From Candidatus Sodaliphilus limicaballi (GTDB taxonomy: Bacteria > Bacteroidota > Bacteroidia > Bacteroidales > Muribaculaceae), in assembly GCA_018065815.1 (NCBI GenBank), contig JAGHSP010000441.1, positions 1 through 21,670 on the forward strand: a stretch of 21,670 bases of DNA. The letters run 5' to 3'. A program made the translations under genes and the position numbers. Positions 14,873 through 21,670 of the stretch are shown one piece after another. The notes under the pieces were generated by a model. That model saw nothing but the letters and a program-made list of their open reading frames with translations, was not told the DNA's origin and ran no database searches. Position 1 is the first letter of the stretch. Every line of letters begins with the position of its first letter.

Positions 14873-15973
14873 ATGAGTAATATAACTAAAATCGTGCTTA
14901 CCGGTGGTCCTTGTGCCGGAAAGACAACAGCATTGGTGAAAATCAATGAACACTTCAGTCAGTTGGGTTATAAGGTGTTTACCATTCCCGAGGTGCCCAC
15001 TATGGTGACTCAGTCGGGGTGGAACTATCTGACTGACAACAAGGATTTCTACAAAGAAGGCGAGAAGATTATTCTTGAATTGCAGTTGGCACTCGAGGAG
15101 AAGATGATTCGTCTAGCCGAGACATGCACAGAACCTTGTATTGTGGTGTGTGACCGCGGTGCAATGGATATCTCGGCCTATATTTCCGATGAGATGTGGA
15201 CCGAATTGACTAATGCATGCGGCACATCGACCGAGGTGCTGCGAGGCAACCATTATGACGCTGTATTGCACTTGGTATCGGCAGCCGATGGCGCTGAACA
15301 GTTCTACACCACTGCCAATAACGCTCAGCGCTATGAACAGGCCGACGAAGCCGGTCTTGCCATTGCCCGCTCGCTCGACAAGAAGATTGTCCAGGCGTGG
15401 ACCGGACACCCTCGATTGCGTGTGATTAACAATGGAGAGGATTTCGACCGCAAGATGCAGCGCGTGATTAAGGAAATCAGTGCAGTGCTCGGATTGCCGC
15501 AGCCCATTGAGAACGAGCGTAAGTATATCGTTGAGGTGATAGGGGAGTTGCCCGAGTGCATGGAAAGCGAGATCACCCAGACCTATCTTGTGGCAGAGCC
15601 CGGCTGTGAGGTGCGTATTCGCAAGCGTGTGACTAACGGTGTAGTCACCAATATCCACACAACTCGACGCAAGATATCTGATCAAGAGGAACTTGTGACA
15701 GAACGCCACGTGGGAAACAGTCTGTATGAAACGATGCTTCAACAAGCCGACCCCTATCGTCGCACAATACGTAAAAACCGCAAGTCGTTTATCTGGAAAG
15801 GTCAGTTCTTTGAACTTGACACCTACAAGGCTCCTGTTAGCGACCTTATTATCCTTGAAACCAAGGGTATCGCTTGCCACGAGGACCTGAAACTTCCTCC
15901 CTTTATTCGCATTGTCGAGGATATCACGGGCAATACCGACTATTTTAATATTAACTTGGCGTTAAAGAAGTAA
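14873..15973 (+). CDS. P-loop NTPase fused to a CYTH (triphosphate tunnel) domain
   Basis: A 366-residue two-domain protein. Residues 1-about 205 form a kinase-like P-loop domain: Walker A GGPCAGKT (11-18) and a Walker-B-like VVCDRGAMD (91-99), similar to the NadR/thymidylate-kinase-type ATPases of COG3911. Residues about 211-366 are a CYTH domain: ENERK (213-217) is the ExExK motif, and alternating charged strands EVRIRKRV, HTTRRKIS, FFELDTY and LIILETKG line the expected tunnel. CYTH enzymes act on triphosphates (thiamine triphosphate, tripolyphosphate, adenylate cyclase substrates). The real activity is unknown. The start at 14873 was chosen because an earlier ATG would overlap the MBOAT gene by about 50 bp and adds residues with no conservation to Walker A. 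It lies 40 bp after the MBOAT gene. Confidence 0.82.
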   Translation: MSNITKIVLTGGPCAGKTTALVKINEHFSQLGYKVFTIPEVPTMVTQSGWNYLTDNKDFYKEGEKIILELQLALEEKMIRLAETCTEPCIVVCDRGAMDISAYISDEMWTELTNACGTSTEVLRGNHYDAVLHLVSAADGAEQFYTTANNAQRYEQADEAGLAIARSLDKKIVQAWTGHPRLRVINNGEDFDRKMQRVIKEISAVLGLPQPIENERKYIVEVIGELPECMESEITQTYLVAEPGCEVRIRKRVTNGVVTNIHTTRRKISDQEELVTERHVGNSLYETMLQQADPYRRTIRKNRKSFIWKGQFFELDTYKAPVSDLIILETKGIACHEDLKLPPFIRIVEDITGNTDYFNINLALKK

Positions 15974-15979
15974 ATCGTG

Positions 15980-16666
15980 ATGCGTGTATTTTTGAAGTGT
16001 GCAGTTGTTGCGTTGCTTGCGGTGTTGCCTTGTGCATCATGGGCCGGAGAGTCCACGCTGGTTGAGTTCAACTTGTCGAGTTATGATGATTGGTATTATA
16101 ACCGTAGCGATGTTGAACTGAACGCTGAAAGCATTAGTCACCAGCGTGTTAAACTGTTTCGTACAAGCAACGGCATAGATTTGACGCTCACTTCACCTGT
16201 GTTTGATTGCAATGGCCTGGACTCCATTGCCGTAGATGTAGAGTATGTAGTTACCCAGGGTGTTGAAAACTATGCGAAACTGCCGTTGACCATTATGTTC
16301 ATTGATGAAGAGTCAACCGTGGGGACGGAAACGCAAGGAGTGGAAAAGAACAGTTTGGTTAATCAGCTTTCTGCATCGTTCACTGTCGCGGCATCACAAA
16401 GCAAGGGCCAAATAAGACTCATGGCGCTCAAGGCCGATACGGGAAGCAATGCGTCGGTGCGTTCAGTAGTTGTCACTGGCTTCAGCCATAATCTGACGGG
16501 TGATGTAAATGGCGACGGCGTGGTTGACATCACTGATGTTAATGCTTTGGTTAATGCCATTGCTGCTGGCGTGTCGGCTGAAAAAAATACTGACGTGAAT
16601 GGTGACGGCGTGACTGACATCACAGATGTGAACGCGGTAATCAACATGTTGCTTCTAGGTAGATGA
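15980..16666 (+). CDS. Secreted protein with C-terminal type I dockerin-like module
   Basis: A 228-residue protein with a signal peptide (MRVFLKCAVVALLAVLPCASWA). Residues about 25-170 form a beta-rich domain I do not recognise. The C-terminus has two calcium-binding dockerin repeats, GDVNGDGVVDITDVN (174-188) and TDVNGDGVTDITDVN (204-218), with the Asp/Asn ligands intact, and ends a few residues later. Dockerins bind cohesins in cellulosomes, yet Bacteroidales usually lack scaffoldins, so the role of such tails here is open. A GTG at 15977 could add one Met. The ATG lies 6 bp after the upstream stop, and a terminator follows 45 bp after its own stop. Confidence 0.82.
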   Translation: MRVFLKCAVVALLAVLPCASWAGESTLVEFNLSSYDDWYYNRSDVELNAESISHQRVKLFRTSNGIDLTLTSPVFDCNGLDSIAVDVEYVVTQGVENYAKLPLTIMFIDEESTVGTETQGVEKNSLVNQLSASFTVAASQSKGQIRLMALKADTGSNASVRSVVVTGFSHNLTGDVNGDGVVDITDVNALVNAIAAGVSAEKNTDVNGDGVTDITDVNAVINMLLLGR

Positions 16667-16710
16667 ACATTGTTTTGACATAGGGTTCCCATTTAAGGAA
16701 CGAATAAAAT

Positions 16711-16760
16711 AAACAGCCATACTGTTTTTGTCTATAAGGACTTGGCAGTATGGCTGTTTT
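16711..16760. terminator. Bidirectional terminator between dockerin gene and clpB
   Basis: AAACAGCCATACTG (16711-16724) pairs perfectly with CAGTATGGCTGTTT (16746-16759) around a 21-nt loop; A-rich sequence flanks the left arm and TTTT the right. It sits between convergent genes and can end both transcripts. Confidence 0.88.
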
Positions 16761-16774
16761 ATAGTTGGGAATTA

Positions 16775-19363
16775 TCAGTTCAAGAACACCAGACCAGCGG
16801 AAGTGTGGTCGATGGTGATGGGGTTGTTGCGGTTTATCCTCATAGCAATGATATCTTGGCTCAAGCGGTTGAGGACTAGGTCTTGTATCGCTCTCTTGAC
16901 GGGACGTGCTCCGAACTCGGGGTCGTAACCCTCGTTTGCTATGTAGTTGACGGCAGCTGGGCTGAAGGTGATGTCAATGCCGTTTTTCTTGAGCATGCGC
17001 GCTATGCCGTCGAGCTGCAGTTTCACTATCGCTTGTATCTCGGTGAGATTGAGCGGAGTGAACATGATGGTCTCGTCGATGCGGTTCAAGAACTCAGGGC
17101 GGATGGTTTTCTTCAACATTTCGAACACCTCGTTGCGCGTGGTATCGATGACTTGCTGCTTGTTGCTTTCATTGATTGTAGCAAACTGCTCGCGTATGTA
17201 GTTAGAACCCAAGTTTGAGGTCATGATGATGATAGTGTTCTTGAAGTTGACGGTGCGGCCCTTGTTGTCGGTGAGGCGTCCGTCATCGAGCACTTGAAGC
17301 AAGGTATTGAACACGTCGGGGTGAGCCTTCTCTATCTCGTCGAAGAGCACTACGCTGTAAGGTTTGCGTCTCACAGCCTCGGTGAGTTGCCCGCCTTCTT
17401 CATAGCCCACATATCCCGGAGGAGGACCTATGAGTCGGGTGACCGAGAATTTCTCCTGGTATTCGCTCATGTCGATGCGTGTCATCATGTTGTCGTCGTT
17501 GAACATATAGTCGGCAAGAGCCTTTGCAAGTTCGGTCTTTCCCACACCGGTGGTGCCGAGGAAAATAAACGACCCGATGGGGCGCTTGGGATCATTGAGT
17601 CCGGCACGACTGCGACGCACGGCGTTGGCAATAGCAGCAATGGCTTCGTCTTGTCCCACTACTCGCTTGTGCAGTTCACTTTCAAGGTTGAGCAGTTTCT
17701 CTTGCTCGCTCTTGAGCATCTTGGTGACGGGTATCCCGGTCCAGCGAGCCACGATGCCAGCAATGTCGTCGGCATCAACTTCCTCCTTGATTACACCTTT
17801 TTCGCCCTGCAGATGCTTGAGTTGGTCTTGAAGTGCGGCGTTCTCTTCCTGCTTCTTGGTGATGAGCGAGTAACGTATCTCGGCCACACGGGCATAGTCT
17901 CCGTTCTGCTCGGCCTTTTGAGCCTGGAAGTTTAGGGACTCGATGTCGATTTTGTTTTGCTGAATAGTGTTGATGATTTCCTTTTCGCTCTTCCACTTGG
18001 CCTTGAACTCGTTTTCGGTCTCTTTGAGTTGAGAAATCTGCGAGTTAAGCTCATTGATGCGATCTTCATTGCCGTCGCGCTTAATCGCTTCACGCTCAAT
18101 TTCAAGTTGGGTTATCTTGCGTGATATCTCGTCGATGTGCTGCGGCACACTGTCCATCTCGATGCGCAGCTTGGCTGCTGCCTCGTCGATGAGGTCTATC
18201 GCCTTGTCGGGCAGGAAACGGTCGTTAATGTATCGCTGGCTCAGTTCCACAGCAGTGATGATGGCATCGTCCTTGATGCGCACCTTGTGGTGATTCTCAT
18301 AACGTTCTTTCAGTCCTCTCAGGATTGCGATGGCGTTTTCTTCATTAGGTTCATCAACCATCACCACTTGGAAACGTCGTTCGAGTGCCTTATCTTTTTC
18401 AAAGTATTTTTGGTACTCGTCGAGAGTTGTAGCGCCTATGCTACGCAGGTCTCCGCGTGCAAGCGCAGGCTTGAGGATGTTGGCTGCATCCATAGCTCCG
18501 CTCGACTTGCCAGCGCCCACAAGGGTGTGTATCTCGTCGATGAAAAGTATGATGTCGCCTTGTGCCTGAACCACTTCGTTGACCACGGCTTTGAGCCTTT
18601 CTTCAAATTCACCTTGGTATTTTGCTCCGGCAATGAGTGCTCCCATGTCGAGAGAGAAAACCTGCTTGTTCTTGAGCTGCTCGGGTACATCGCCGCGTGT
18701 GATGCGTTGCGCCAGTCCCTCAACGATAGCTGTCTTTCCGGTTCCTGGTTCGCCTATCAGGATGGGGTTGTTCTTGGTGCGTCGGCTCAGGATCTGCAAC
18801 ACACGTCTTATCTCGTCATCGCGACCTATCACAGGATCGAGTTTGCCTGCACGTGCACGCTCATTGAGGTTAATTGCATATTTTGCAAGTGCATTATATT
18901 GTTCCTCTGCGCCTTGTGCAGTAGCTGTTTTTCCCTTGCGTAGTTCGAGGATAGCTGCTTTGAGTCCGTTTTGTGTGACTCCAGCATCTTTCAACGCCTT
19001 GGATGCAGGTGATTCTACCGAAAGCAGTGCATAAAGCAGAGCTTCAATGGTCACATATTGGTCACCGCTGTCCTGTGCAAATGCAAGTGCATTGTTGAAA
19101 ACCTGGTTCAACCGGTTGCTAATGTAGGTATCGCCGCCCGACACCTGTGGCAGCTTCTTGATTTCGTTGTCGAGGTTGTTTACTATGTGTTGGGGAGATG
19201 CTTCAAGTTTTTGGAGCATGTAACGGGTCACAGCATCATTTCTAGTTATCATCGTGTAAAGAAGATGCTCGGGTTCTACACTCTGGTGGTGCAGTGTGCG
19301 TGCTAATTGTGCTGACTGCTCAATCAGTTCTTGGCTTTTGATTGTAAAGTTGTTGAAATTCAT
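16775..19363 (-). CDS. clpB: Chaperone ClpB (disaggregase)
   Basis: An 862-residue Hsp100 protein, the usual ClpB length. In order: Clp N-domain (1-about 145), first AAA+ module with Walker A GEPGTGKT (204-211), Walker B ILFIDE (272-277) and pore loop AKYQGEF (Tyr249), a long coiled-coil middle domain (about 405-530) that marks ClpB against ClpA/ClpC, and a second AAA+ module with Walker A GTTGVGKT (603-610), Walker B VVLFDE (671-676) and pore loop GYVGYEEGG. It has no IGF/IGL-type loop linking it to ClpP. It pulls proteins out of aggregates with DnaK. Regulation is probably heat-related; upstream there are two 11-bp direct repeats but no consensus -7 box that I can see. Confidence 0.97.
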   Translation of the reverse strand: MNFNNFTIKSQELIEQSAQLARTLHHQSVEPEHLLYTMITRNDAVTRYMLQKLEASPQHIVNNLDNEIKKLPQVSGGDTYISNRLNQVFNNALAFAQDSGDQYVTIEALLYALLSVESPASKALKDAGVTQNGLKAAILELRKGKTATAQGAEEQYNALAKYAINLNERARAGKLDPVIGRDDEIRRVLQILSRRTKNNPILIGEPGTGKTAIVEGLAQRITRGDVPEQLKNKQVFSLDMGALIAGAKYQGEFEERLKAVVNEVVQAQGDIILFIDEIHTLVGAGKSSGAMDAANILKPALARGDLRSIGATTLDEYQKYFEKDKALERRFQVVMVDEPNEENAIAILRGLKERYENHHKVRIKDDAIITAVELSQRYINDRFLPDKAIDLIDEAAAKLRIEMDSVPQHIDEISRKITQLEIEREAIKRDGNEDRINELNSQISQLKETENEFKAKWKSEKEIINTIQQNKIDIESLNFQAQKAEQNGDYARVAEIRYSLITKKQEENAALQDQLKHLQGEKGVIKEEVDADDIAGIVARWTGIPVTKMLKSEQEKLLNLESELHKRVVGQDEAIAAIANAVRRSRAGLNDPKRPIGSFIFLGTTGVGKTELAKALADYMFNDDNMMTRIDMSEYQEKFSVTRLIGPPPGYVGYEEGGQLTEAVRRKPYSVVLFDEIEKAHPDVFNTLLQVLDDGRLTDNKGRTVNFKNTIIIMTSNLGSNYIREQFATINESNKQQVIDTTRNEVFEMLKKTIRPEFLNRIDETIMFTPLNLTEIQAIVKLQLDGIARMLKKNGIDITFSPAAVNYIANEGYDPEFGARPVKRAIQDLVLNRLSQDIIAMRINRNNPITIDHTSAGLVFLN

Positions 19364-19412
19364 GTGTATTTATTCTTTTAGTTTTGATATTGAAGAGCAA
19401 CAAGCATTCCAT

Positions 19413-19444
19413 GTGACAATATGTGTCGCTGTGGTGTCAATATG
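19413..19444. repeat. Two direct repeats upstream of clpB
   Basis: GTGACAATATG (19413-19423) and GTGTCAATATG (19434-19444) differ at one base and are offset by 21 bp, two helical turns. They lie 50-81 bp upstream of the clpB start, between it and the wza terminator. They could be operator sites; no known regulator is recognised. Confidence 0.4.
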
Positions 19445-19447
19445 GCA

Positions 19448-19476
19448 CAAAAAAAGTGCGGCAAGTGACTGCCGCA
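19448..19476 (-). terminator. Intrinsic terminator of the wza-like gene
   Basis: On the minus strand GTGCGGCA and TGCCGCAC form a perfect 8-bp GC-rich stem with a 6-nt loop and then a T7 run (plus-strand A7 at 19448-19454). It begins 22 bp after the stop of the upstream gene and separates it from clpB. Confidence 0.92.
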
Positions 19477-19498
19477 CAGTAATATTGACACGTTATCC

Positions 19499-20314
19499 TT
19501 ACTTTTTAGAGAGGGTGATAACGAAAGTTGCGATAGAGATAAGAGTGCCGATTGAGCTGGTAGTTAAGGCAAGTGCAGGCGGAACGTTCCATGCCGAACG
19601 AGCCTTGCTGGCATTGGGCTCAACGTAGATGCAGTCATTTTGCTGCAGGTAGAAGTCGGGCGAAACAATGATGTTTGGGTCGTTGAGATTAACGCTCTTC
19701 ACTTGGCGTGAACCATCGGCATTAGTGCGGATGATCATGATATTGTCGCGTTTGCCTTTGATAGTAAGGTCGCCAGCCATTGCCACTGCTTCAAGCACAT
19801 TGAGACGTCCGTTGCTAGACTTGATTACGCCAGGACTGTTAAACTCGCCCAGGGCATATACCTTGAAATTCTGAATGCGTATTTCCACACCGGGCTTGAT
19901 GGTTAAGTACTTGGGATAGATGAGTGAAGCGATGTGTGACTCGGTTGCCGATTTAGACATGCCGCCCACGTGGATCTTGCCGAGCATGGGGAACTCAATG
20001 TCGCCATTATTGTCGATGAGGTAATAGTAGAGTGAATTTTCGGCATTGTTATTGATGCTCGATGAACCAGAAGAAGCCTGAGCAATGTATTGCACCTTGT
20101 TGAAAGGTTTCACGGCTTCCTCGTCGGGACCAGAAACGTTGATTTGCAACATGTCACCAGGCATGAGCACAGGGTCGGTTGCTTGGGCAGCGTTTTTGAG
20201 AACATCTTGGGGTAACTTCGTGGCGTCGATCATGTAGGGGACATCCTTGGTTGTTGTGCAACTAACAAAAGCCATTGCTGCACAAGCTGCGAGCAGTAGT
20301 GGTTTGATTTTCAT
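19499..20314 (-). CDS. Polysaccharide export outer-membrane lipoprotein, Wza-like
   Basis: A 271-residue protein with a lipoprotein signal (lipid-modified Cys most likely Cys19 in AFVSCTTTKD). The poly-export domain starts with DPVLMPGDMLQINVSGPDE and continues through NGDIEFPMLGKIHVGGMSKSATESHIASLI. An SLBB-type region follows (VYALGEFNSPGVIKSSNGRLNVLEAVAMAGDL). Residues about 245-268 are hydrophobic, as in Wza relatives whose C-terminal helix crosses the outer membrane. It would be the outer-membrane channel for capsule or exopolysaccharide. Normally a Wzc chain-length kinase follows; here a terminator does, so its partner is elsewhere. A -7-like box TAATTTTG on the minus strand (20361-20368) lies upstream without a good -33 box. 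Confidence 0.9.
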   Translation of the reverse strand: MKIKPLLLAACAAMAFVSCTTTKDVPYMIDATKLPQDVLKNAAQATDPVLMPGDMLQINVSGPDEEAVKPFNKVQYIAQASSGSSSINNNAENSLYYYLIDNNGDIEFPMLGKIHVGGMSKSATESHIASLIYPKYLTIKPGVEIRIQNFKVYALGEFNSPGVIKSSNGRLNVLEAVAMAGDLTIKGKRDNIMIIRTNADGSRQVKSVNLNDPNIIVSPDFYLQQNDCIYVEPNASKARSAWNVPPALALTTSSIGTLISIATFVITLSKK

Positions 20315-20409
20315 ATTGAGAAAAATGATGTTATTAATATCTTTATATTGCTTTGTTTTGCAAAATTAATAAAATTAAACAAGAAAGAGAATAATTATTG
20401 TGAAAAACA

Positions 20410-20441
20410 TTGCCATGATGCAATGAAAATGCTTAAATTTG
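20410..20441 (+). promoter_or_regulatory. Promoter abutting the DNA-glycosylase start codon
   Basis: TTG (20410-20412), 21 nt, then TAAATTTG (20434-20441). The expected transcription start is about 7 nt after the -7 box, near 20448, which coincides with the ATG at 20446-20448. Confidence 0.65.
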
Positions 20442-20445
20442 TACT

Positions 20446-21063
20446 ATGAAGCAAGTGAAAGAATACAATACTGGTGTAATCGAGCCACATCCATGGCCGC
20501 CGTTCATTCCTGCCAATGCCCGTTTATTGATGCTAGGCACGTTTCCGCCTAAACCTAACAGATGGTCAATGGCCTTTTATTATCCTAACAAGATAAATGA
20601 CATGTGGCGCATTATGGGACTCATTTTTCATGACGACCGCGATTATTTTTGGATTAAGGACGAACAAAGATTTGACGAGGACAAGATAAAGCAATTCCTG
20701 GCCGAGAAGGGTATCGCTTTGTGGGATACTGGCATGAAGGTGCGTCGGCTCAAAGATAATGCCAGTGACAAATTTCTGGAAATAGTTGAACCCATAGATT
20801 TGTCTAAACTCCTTGACGAACATCCCACTATCCATGCCGTTGTAACAGCTGGCGAGAAAGCGACGGGTGTGGTGGCAGATATCGCCGGGTGCACGGCGCC
20901 GGTGATGGGACAATGCGTGCAGTGTAAGGTTAATGAAAGGATGTTTAGTTTTTACCGAATGCCGTCATCGTCGCGGGCCTATCCCATGTCGATTGCTGAT
21001 AAAGCGGAGTTTTATCGACGAATGTTCCACAACGAGGGGCTGCTCGTTTCGTCATTTCAGTAA
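20446..21063 (+). CDS. Uracil-DNA glycosylase superfamily protein
   Basis: A 205-residue cytoplasmic protein. LLMLGTFPPKPNRW (27-40) is the motif-1 position of the uracil-DNA-glycosylase fold, AFYYPNKINDMWRIMG (43-58) is conserved in the Bacteroidota branch, and MPSSSRAYPMS (172-182) is the motif-2 position (PSSS). Members remove uracil or mismatched bases from DNA; here the exact base and the acid or amide catalytic residue are not clear by eye. Homologues begin with a similar IEPHPWPPFIPANA segment, so the ATG at 20446 is the likely start although it lies almost on the predicted transcription start. Confidence 0.78.
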   Translation: MKQVKEYNTGVIEPHPWPPFIPANARLLMLGTFPPKPNRWSMAFYYPNKINDMWRIMGLIFHDDRDYFWIKDEQRFDEDKIKQFLAEKGIALWDTGMKVRRLKDNASDKFLEIVEPIDLSKLLDEHPTIHAVVTAGEKATGVVADIAGCTAPVMGQCVQCKVNERMFSFYRMPSSSRAYPMSIADKAEFYRRMFHNEGLLVSSFQ

Positions 21064-21078
21064 TTTATATTAATTTTG
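21047..21078 (+). promoter_or_regulatory. Probable promoter of the DedA-family gene
   Basis: TTTC (21047-21050), 20 nt, then TAATTTTG (21071-21078); one mismatch in the -33 box. The predicted start near 21085 gives a leader of about 20 nt. The -33 box lies inside the end of the upstream gene. Confidence 0.65.
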
Positions 21079-21105
21079 CAGTCCAGAACGTAATATTTAC
21101 AGAAA

Positions 21106-21670
21106 ATGAATTCAAAAATAAAGATAGTATTAAGTGTGATAGCACTCATTGCGATAGGTGTGGGTTGCTTTGTTTTCATGAAGGATGTTGACCTTAGTGC
21201 CAGGGGTCTCTATGACTGGTACGAGGAAAACATGAACTATGGTGTGATTACCCTGCTCATGGCAATCGAGAGTTCTATCATACCGCTTCCCAGTGAGGTG
21301 GTCGTGCCTCCTGCTGCTTATTTCGCCCTGTTGGAAAACAGCGAACTGAACATTTGGTTGGTGATATTGTTTGCTACCGTCGGTGCAACATTGGGCGCAT
21401 TAGTTAATTACGGTGTGTCGATGCTCATAGGCCGTCCCCTAGTGTTTGGCTTTGCCGTTAGCAAGATAGGTCACATGCTCATGCTTAACTCCCAAAAGAT
21501 GGAATATGCCGAGTATTATTTCCAGCGCAAGGGTGAGATATCAATTTTCTTCGGTCGACTGCTTCCTGTAGTCAGGCACTTGATTTCTATTCCTGCGGGA
21601 CTTGCCCGCATGAATGTAGTGAAATTCCTGGGCTACACATTTGTGGGTGCTGCGTTATGGAACTTCGTGC
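21106..21670 (+). CDS. DedA/VTT-family membrane protein (truncated by window)
   Basis: The first 188 residues of a DedA (SNARE-associated, VTT) protein; the gene runs off the right edge. An N-terminal membrane helix (about 5-25) is followed by the re-entrant motif AIESSIIPLPSEVVVPPAA (about 53-71), a second hydrophobic stretch (about 83-105) and the second signature FFGRLLPVVRHLISIPAGLARMN (about 148-170). DedA proteins are inner-membrane transporters; several move undecaprenyl phosphate or phospholipids between leaflets. The start ATG at 21106 suits both the promoter and the first helix. Which DedA subgroup it belongs to cannot be told. Confidence 0.88.
   Translation, partial: MNSKIKIVLSVIALIAIGVGCFVFMKDVDLSARGLYDWYEENMNYGVITLLMAIESSIIPLPSEVVVPPAAYFALLENSELNIWLVILFATVGATLGALVNYGVSMLIGRPLVFGFAVSKIGHMLMLNSQKMEYAEYYFQRKGEISIFFGRLLPVVRHLISIPAGLARMNVVKFLGYTFVGAALWNFV

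Noticed and set aside
16501..16660. DNA-level tandem repeat in the dockerin gene
   Set aside because: The two similar stretches are explained by the two dockerin calcium repeats in the protein; not a separate repeat element.

Overview
This window looks like a chromosomal segment of a gut-type Bacteroidales bacterium (Bacteroidota). Three things support this. Several promoters fit the Bacteroidota sigma-ABfr pattern: TTTG or TTG about -33, a 20-21 nt spacer, then TAnnTTTG about -7. Genes mostly lack Shine-Dalgarno sequences. The gene content is also typical: SusD-free housekeeping genes, a Bacteroidales-style EtfB/EtfA/acyl-CoA dehydrogenase operon, NlpC/P60 plus L-Ala-D/L-Glu epimerase, a dockerin-tailed secreted protein and a Wza lipoprotein. 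I cannot name the family or species. No mobile element, CRISPR array, tRNA or rRNA was seen.

Left part (1-1630): rpmI and rplT (L35 and L20) end at a strong terminator. About 800 bp without a convincing gene follows. Its first part (about 805-1015) folds into one long nested hairpin of 6S-like shape, directly downstream of rplT, where the Bacteroidales-1/6S RNA of this order is known to lie. Its second part (1089-1536) is very dense in short perfect palindromes and is unexplained.

Middle left, minus strand (1576-7076): an etfB-etfA-acyl-CoA dehydrogenase operon with a consensus promoter and its own terminator, then a thioesterase-dprA operon with its own terminator and promoter. The thioesterase promoter overlaps the divergent plus-strand promoter at 7061-7092.

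Middle right, plus strand (7061-16760): nine genes in one direction. In order they encode an exported Ntn (C45-like) amidohydrolase, a DUF486 membrane protein, an exported transglutaminase-fold protein, an exported NlpC/P60 peptidase, a dipeptide epimerase carrying a twin-arginine signal, a membrane-anchored SGNH esterase, an MBOAT O-acyltransferase, a P-loop NTPase fused to a CYTH domain, and a small dockerin protein. The NlpC/P60-epimerase core is the known route for breaking down murein peptides. Here all of its members appear exported, and a cell-envelope O-acetylation pair follows directly. A bidirectional terminator closes the block.

Right part (16775-21670): clpB (minus), a lone wza-like polysaccharide export lipoprotein (minus, own terminator, no wzc beside it), a divergent uracil-DNA-glycosylase-superfamily gene whose promoter sits so close to the ATG that its mRNA may be leaderless, and a DedA-family membrane protein cut by the window edge.
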